Source of the DNA: Telopea speciosissima
Lineage: Eukaryota; Streptophyta; Magnoliopsida; Proteales; Proteaceae
Direction: 5' to 3'
Length of the DNA stretch: 64,000 nt
NCBI RefSeq assembly: GCF_018873765.1
Contig: NC_057920.1
Coordinates: 6,585,307-6,649,306 of the forward strand
In this document: positions 58,770 through 64,000 of the stretch, in pieces
How positions within the stretch are numbered: the stretch's first letter is position 1
How the letters are laid out: the number at the start of each line of letters is the position of its first letter
Program-made: the position numbers and the translations under genes
Notes under the pieces: model-generated
The model's input: the letters and a program-made list of their open reading frames with translations, nothing else
The model's database searches: none
What the model was told of the DNA's origin: nothing

Positions 58770-59175
58770 CGTCATGGTACATAACAAAACTTGCCACGTC
58801 ATTTAATCACTCATCCCCGTTTTGGGCCTCTTTGGGGGAATGAAAGGACAAAGTTCTGGTTCTCAAAAAACTGGCCCAGCTCCAGTAGATACGGTTTTGA
58901 TCCAAGTACCGATGTTCCGATCACCATCCACGTGTCTGACAGATGGACCTTTAACCCATACCGCTTTGACCTTTTGACCACACGTGACGACAGATGGCTC
59001 TACAGAGATTTATGTGTACACGTGCACACACTGACCGGACTGAATTTATAGGTACACCCCCCCCCCCTCTTCCTGATTCTTCTGCAGCCATTGCATTCGC
59101 AACTCTCCGAAGTATCTGACTCCACCCGACGAAAAATGATCCTCTGACCTCTGCACGTCCGTTCACTTCCACGTA
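58770..59175. promoter_or_regulatory. Second ACGT-rich cluster with three CACGTG sites
   Basis: CACGTG at 58929-58934, 58981-58986 and 59019-59024, with further CACGTC and ACGT cores near 58770, 58795, 59155 and 59172, and TTGACC words (W-box-like) near 58967-58978. GC content is above the surroundings. No start codon of a recognised gene follows; the nearest gene is the AHL gene almost 5 kb away. Confidence 0.4.
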
Positions 59176-60236
59176 AACATTGTTAGGTGGCGAGTGCGAC
59201 CATCTTGTTGTGTCACGGAATTTAATCTTACGTTAATTATGTTTGAATCATGGAATGTTCGTATAAGTGATAAGCAACCTTCACATGATATAACGTATTT
59301 TAAAATCGTGTGCAACAAATTCAATCACAATTTGCTAAACTCGATCAAACATCAATGGAAATTAACAAGAAAAAAAGACCTATAAACCCTAATTTTTGTA
59401 CAAGATTGGTTGAAATCGAACCGACCAATGCTGATTCCAATCTGAATCGATTGATCAATTCCAAAATTTTAAACCCTAATGTAAAAGGGGATCATCAGAA
59501 TAAGTCATAACTCATAAATCATAAGAATCAAGCTGACCAAGCTAGCGATCTAGCAGTAACAAATGACATCAGATATAGATCATACGACTGCCCCACCAGG
59601 TATGGGGTGTGGTCATCTATTCTTAAATGCATATTCCACACAAGGTATTTGGAGTTAGGTTAATATCTTGGGTTAGACCACAGCCTCTCTCAACCATTAT
59701 TGTTTGAGATATCGGAATCAAATTGCTAAGCTCAGTGGAATTGGATGAATCTGATTTTCAATTTCGGCCTATTCTCATCTGATATTAGTCATATGCAATG
59801 CATGGAAAAATAATTTTTTGGGAAATTTTCACGTATCTCTCTTAAGATTTGCCTTAATTATACTTTCACCCATAAAGTTTGGAAATTTTCACATACCACC
59901 TCTATTTTTCAAACTAATTGACAAAAAAATCCAATTCGTTAATAGTTTATAATTAAAATTACAAATAAACATTACAATGCAGGAACAAAATGAACCACGT
60001 GTATGATAGATGCTATAATTATGTGGAGATGACTAGAAGTAAAAAAAAATTGAGTGTTAGATTTAAATTTTTTTTTTTTTTTTTTGTGTAAAAAGAAAAT
60101 GAGTATTAGGCTGCGCTTGGTATACATTCTCGTATGATAAAAATAGTTGTTTTTATCGTCCAAGAATACAAAATTAACCTAAAATGCATACCAAACACAA
60201 CCTAATTAGTTTATGCTTGGAACATTTGTAAAAGGC

Positions 60237-60380
60237 AAAAGGTTTCGTGCACGCCGTGTATGGTGCACGACCATGCCTACAACCGTTGGATGGAGATGAG
60301 GAACCACTGTACATGATCATGTTCATCCAACATTTGAAAGCACGACTGTGCACATGTACGGCCGTGTATGAAAACTCTCC
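60237..60380. mobile_element. Foldback element
   Basis: Left arm GTTTCGTGCACGCCGTGTAT and right arm ATGTACGGCCGTGTATGAAA pair imperfectly around a centre with CATGATCATG. Confidence 0.6.
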
Positions 60381-61988
60381 CCTTCGTAAAAATCTTAAAA
60401 TTATCTTATACTATTATAAATAGGATCGAGTTTCTCCCCACCCACAATGAGTGGGATCCCATGCATTCACTGCAGGGTGGGAAAGGGTGAAAAAGGTATC
60501 GGGAGGATATTTTAGAACATACTAAAACCTAATGAGGGCTTTGTGAACCCTAAGATGATGTGTTGACCGTCTTCTATGGGTGGAGGAAAACTTAGTTCTT
60601 ATAAAATATACATATAGAATATACTTTAAGAAATAAATGACGAAAGATTATTTTAAGTATTTGTTTAGTATAATTATCGATCAATGCACGAATCCGAAGC
60701 AAATGTAAGCACTCAAAATGATTACTACTACTTTTGGCACAAAATTCTTGTGTCTATAATCATACACTATCTTTTAGGATGAAAACAAATTAAAAATGAG
60801 ATAACATGAAGAGTCACCATAGTTGAATTTATTCCTAGCAAACTATAATGACTTGGTCTTTTTCACCAAAGGAGATAGTGAAAAAGCATCTATCTACTTT
60901 AAAGAGTTGTTTAATAATAACTAATAGAAAAAAAGAGCACTAACAGGTCCCTTGATTAGCGTGGTTCTTGCACCTAGATACAAGCCAATGTCTTTGTGAA
61001 CGAAAAGATCTTTTAATTCTCAGTGAAATCATTGCATCCAAATCAATGCCTTTGTGTGCACTTTCGTTGGTTACCTCTCTGGTGCAAGGGCTACACGATC
61101 GATTAGTAAATATCATACTTATATTTTAAATTGGCACATTTGGTCATATTCTATTTATATTAAAGATTTCTCATCTATTGTTGGTCTTGATTTACTTTGT
61201 TGAGAAATAAATCTTTATTAACTAGACAAAGCTTTTTATGGAAAATTTAAAATAAAAATTGTGCGAGCTTTGCCATCACCTTCTCCCAAATAAATATGTA
61301 GAATCTATTATCAGAAATTGAATTATCAAATATATTTATTTTTCTTAAAATATATAAGATTGATGCAACCAAAAAAATTTCAATTTCTAGACAAAAAATC
61401 TATTTGTTGACTATTTCGTGAAATCAATCCGAAATAGAAATTATACCAAATTTGACCTAAATTAATTTACCAATTTATGCAAAAATCATTCATTGGCTTT
61501 TTAAATAAGGAAAAAAAGAATATTGCCTAGTCATGCGGCTTTTGTGCTCAAACATAGGAGCTCATGAAATTACCGTCCCTTGTGAAATAAAAAATCTCTT
61601 CCATCCATCCATATTGATGCCCCTACACACCCTATTATTGGCCCCCACGCTGGTGGTAGAGGCCATGCGATTAGATAATGATCTCTTCCCCTTTAAATAA
61701 ATATCTGAAAAAATATGTCATGTTTAAAATTTTTCAAATTAAATATTAAAAAAATATTTATTATGTTGATTAAATCAAGCAAGTCATATCTAAAATGAAA
61801 AAAAAAAATTCAAACATTTCCAAATAGATAGGAATAGCTTTATTATTTTCTCTTTTTTGTTTGGAGGGCGGGGGGAGGGGGAAAGAGAGTATAGTTTGAC
61901 CCCTCGGTGTACTAATTATTTATAAAAGATATTTATTATATTGATTTATTTTAATGAAGACTTAAAGTCTCGAAACACTATAATAATA

Positions 61989-62179
61989 GGGAAAAAGAAA
62001 GCTACCTGGGCACGTGCAGCGCGTTGCCCCTATGCCAGACACATGAGTGGGTGAAATGATTGCGACACCGGCCCCCATGGACAGGTAGAATTTCTTAGGG
62101 GTGGGGCGGTCATTTTGCCCGCCCATGTCTGGGTGCAGGGGCAACGCACCGCACTCACCCAGGTAGCGTTCTCTTTCCC
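61989..62179. mobile_element. Foldback MITE
   Basis: 191 bp; the left arm GGGAAAAAGAAAGCTACCTG pairs with the complement of CAGGTAGCGTTCTCTTTCCC. An inner GCGTTGCCCCTATGCC arm matches GGGTGCAGGGGCAACGCACC. No clean target duplication. Confidence 0.8.
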
Positions 62180-62397
62180 ATTAAAAATAATAGAGAAAAA
62201 AACGTTACCTGGTTGTGTGCCCACTGCACCTAACACAAGGGGTGTAAAATGACTGCCTTGTCCCCATGGAAAGGTGAGAATTCTATCCCCATGATACTTC
62301 TGTGCATGCTCCCATTAGCCTTCAAATTGGCATAGGGCATGCAACCATGAAGTGCTCTCTTGCCCAAAACTAATATCTGTATTTTTAGTTGATAAAT

Positions 62398-62577
62398 GGG
62401 AAAACGAACACTATCTAGGCACGTGTGGTACACTGCCCCTACGCGAAGACACAGGGCAATTAAAATGACTGTCGTTACCCCAAGTAATTCAGCCTTTTCA
62501 TGAGGTGCGACGGTCATTTTACCTGCCTCTGTGTTTGGGTGTAGGGGCAGCGCACCGGATGCGGCGTTCTTTCTCCC
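62398..62577. mobile_element. Foldback MITE, related to 61989-62179
   Basis: Left arm GGGAAAACGAACACTATCTA and right arm GCGGCGTTCTTTCTCCC with an inner GTAGGGGCAGCGCACC. A further relative without clear arms lies between the two at about 62205-62370. Confidence 0.7.
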
Positions 62578-62950
62578 TTAATAAATACAATTAAAATCAA
62601 ATTAATTTGATATTTTATGATTTTATCACAAAAGACGAGGGATTTTTTTTATTTATTTTTTTTGTTGTTAAAACACGAGGACATTTATAATATGTCAAGT
62701 GGGAGAGGCGTGGACGTACAATATGCTATCTTTAATCAACAAAATCATAGAGACAATAATACCCTTATATATTTCATGAAATAACAACTATTACCCTTAA
62801 CCCTAGAACTCTTATTCCATCATTATAAATCCTTTATTACGACAAATAAGTACTCAAATGTTACTTAATTAGTCCTCTTCGACCTCTAAATTGTGTATTA
62901 TTATTATTATTATATTCTTATATGTATTATATATACATGTATAGGGGTGC

Positions 62951-63073
62951 TGTTCTCTGTGCCGCAGCACAGGCTGCGCCCAAGCACATGGGGGTCGGTA
63001 CAATGACCACCTTGTCCCCTTGAGTGGCAGGCCCATGTGCCTAGACGCAGCCTGTGCTGCGGCACAGAGAACA
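62951..63073. mobile_element. Foldback MITE near the AHL gene
   Basis: Arms TGTTCTCTGTGCCGCAGCAC and GTGCTGCGGCACAGAGAACA are exact complements, extending through CAGGCTGCG. A nearly identical 28-base AT-rich sequence lies on both sides (62906-62933 and 63082-63109). Confidence 0.88.
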
Positions 63074-63399
63074 TTCTTCCTATTATTATATTCTTATATG
63101 TACTATATATTATATCATAACATAGGACCAAATGACCAAACAAACTATAGAATATGCCCATAATTATATATTTCTTTCTTCCCCCACATGCCAAAGCCTC
63201 TTCTTTTGTTAATTGCTTCTCTATTAGCCCCCTCTTTCCACCATTTCCTCTTCAAAACCCATCTCTCTCTCTCTCTCTTTTACTTGGGTCTCTACTGTTT
63301 TTCTTCTCAGAAACTTGTGCAAGCTCTGCTCCTTTACTTCTATCAAAGATCTGATCAATCTGGTTTGGAGCCTTGGAGGAGTTACTGATCTTGAAACAG

Positions 63400-63588
63400 G
63401 TAGCTAGACATGATTTATTTATAGGCTTTAGATCTTAGCTTCTTAGCTTCTTAGTTTCAGGGTTTTGGCTTTTCAGAGTTAAATTTTTATTTTATGTTTT
63501 GGATTTATAACTTTAGGTTTGGAATTTCAGAAAAAAAAAAAACAATTCTTGATCTTAATTCCTTCATTATTAATTTCTTGTGTTATAG
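63400..63588 (+). other. Possible 5' UTR intron of the AHL gene
   Basis: Donor CAG|GTAGCT follows a CT-rich leader and acceptor TTATAG ends at 63588, giving an AT-rich intron of 189 bases before the start codon. AHL genes of this clade have no introns in the coding part, but leader introns occur. Inferred from splice motifs. Confidence 0.35.
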
Positions 63589-63655
63589 AGAAAGAGAGAA
63601 GAAGAAAGAAGTAAGAAACAAAAAAAGCTGGCAAGCAAGTGGTGGGAGAGAATAG

Positions 63656-63745
63656 ATGTGGCGATGGCAGGTTTGGAACCAGGCCCAGGTTCTCGTTACG
63701 TTCACCAACTTCACAGACCAGAGTTGCACTTACAAAGATCCTTAG
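63656..63745 (+). other. Short upstream frame overlapping the AHL start
   Basis: An ATG at 63656 opens a 29-codon frame ([16 protein letters not shown]...) that overlaps the AHL start codon in another frame and ends at TAG 63743-63745. If the mRNA includes it, it could lower AHL translation. The context of the AHL ATG (GCGATGG) is the better one. Confidence 0.4.
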
Positions 63746-64000
63746 ACCTTCAAAACCAAACAACCCAAATCTCAGATTCTAATGAATCACCCGAGAAAGA
63801 CCAGAAATCTGATCCAAACGCAGCCACCACTTCCTCCGCCAATCGCCGGCCACGTGGTCGTCCTCCGGGCTCAAAGAACAAGCCAAGACCACCAATAATT
63901 GTTACCCGTGACAGCCCAAATGCACTCCGATCTCATGTACTAGAAATCTCAGCCGGCGCCGATGTTGTGGAGTCAATATCTAATTATGCAAGGCGGCGAG
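63664..64000 (+). CDS. AT-hook motif nuclear-localised (AHL) protein, 5' part, cut by window end
   Basis: 112 codons are visible, uninterrupted to the edge. The start [20 protein letters not shown], with HLQR next, is the form seen in clade A AHL proteins such as AHL23. A Ser/Asn-rich linker leads to a type I AT-hook, [13 protein letters not shown] (about residues 61-73), and the PPC/DUF296 domain begins with [20 protein letters not shown] and [14 protein letters not shown]-hooks bind the minor groove of AT-rich DNA and the PPC domain mediates trimer formation and contacts with other nuclear factors; such proteins restrain growth and affect flowering and light responses. About two thirds of the protein should lie beyond the window. 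The ATG was chosen because it gives the family N-terminus. Confidence 0.95.
   Translation, partial: MAGLEPGPGSRYVHQLHRPELHLQRSLDLQNQTTQISDSNESPEKDQKSDPNAATTSSANRRPRGRPPGSKNKPRPPIIVTRDSPNALRSHVLEISAGADVVESISNYARRR

Larger units (their letters stand above)
58128..61985. other. Intergenic spacer with foldback and regulatory-like stretches
   Basis: No gene seen. It contains a CACGTG cluster near 59 kb, a C run near 59057, a foldback at 60237-60380, an imperfect foldback near 60425-60600, and at 61547-61690 a stretch of the AAATTACCGTCCCTTGTG family also seen near 23.7 and 25.9 kb. Confidence 0.5.

Noticed and set aside
62030-62517. Minus-strand frames across the foldback elements
   Set aside because: They run through inverted-repeat arms and have no recognisable protein features.
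1-64000. CRISPR arrays, bacterial operons, phage or plasmid features
   Set aside because: The sequence is clearly plant nuclear DNA; no regularly spaced repeats of that kind, no Shine-Dalgarno-led operons and no phage genes were seen.

Overview
This window is nuclear DNA from a flowering plant, most likely a woody dicot-type genome. The evidence is spliced genes with GT-AG introns of plant type, a plant 3-hydroxy-3-methylglutaryl-CoA reductase (HMGR), an AT-hook nuclear-localised (AHL) regulator, a cytosolic-type tRNA-Lys, and a high load of plant LTR retrotransposons and short foldback elements. I cannot fix the species from sequence alone. The window is mostly non-coding: fewer than ten genes or gene remnants lie in 64 kb, and repeats fill much of the rest.

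Layout. From 1 to 12.7 kb is a tandem pair of cinnamoyl-CoA reductase-like (CRL) genes on the + strand. The left copy enters already under way, and only its exons 4-6 are visible. The right copy has all six exons but carries a one-base deletion at the end of exon 5. From 13.1 to 17.2 kb are a LINE RNase H scrap and a decayed sieve-element-occlusion (SEO) gene that contains a 3 x 156 bp tandem repeat. HMGR (four exons, 597 aa) lies at 20.2-23.0 kb and looks intact. From 23 to 31.3 kb is repeat-rich spacer with several non-autonomous elements that keep perfect 8-bp target duplications (hAT-like), plus an LTR-like stretch on the minus strand. A tiny three-exon gene (97 aa, mitochondrial membrane-protein-like) sits at 31.7-32.3 kb.

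From 33.8 to 46.7 kb is a block of three old LTR elements: a complete-looking 2.5-kb non-autonomous element with a 5-bp target duplication, a Ty3/gypsy Gag remnant that itself hosts two younger insertions, and a broken Ty1/copia element. From 46.7 to 54.3 kb is spacer with nested repeats and a few exon-like islands I could not identify. A tRNA-Lys(UUU) gene is at 54.3 kb on the minus strand, next to a tight cluster of CACGTG boxes. From 54.8 to 62 kb is AT-rich spacer with a second CACGTG cluster near 59 kb. The window ends inside an AHL-type AT-hook gene (from 63664), whose upstream 1.7 kb is crowded with foldback elements.

The genes do not form a functional cluster. CRL proteins are NADPH-dependent short-chain reductases of phenylpropanoid type, HMGR commits acetyl units to cytosolic isoprenoids, SEO proteins plug phloem, and AHL proteins bind AT-rich DNA. 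The clearest stories are the recent CRL tandem duplication with one copy apparently breaking, the SEO decay, and the set of small foldback elements whose ends and target duplications can be read directly.
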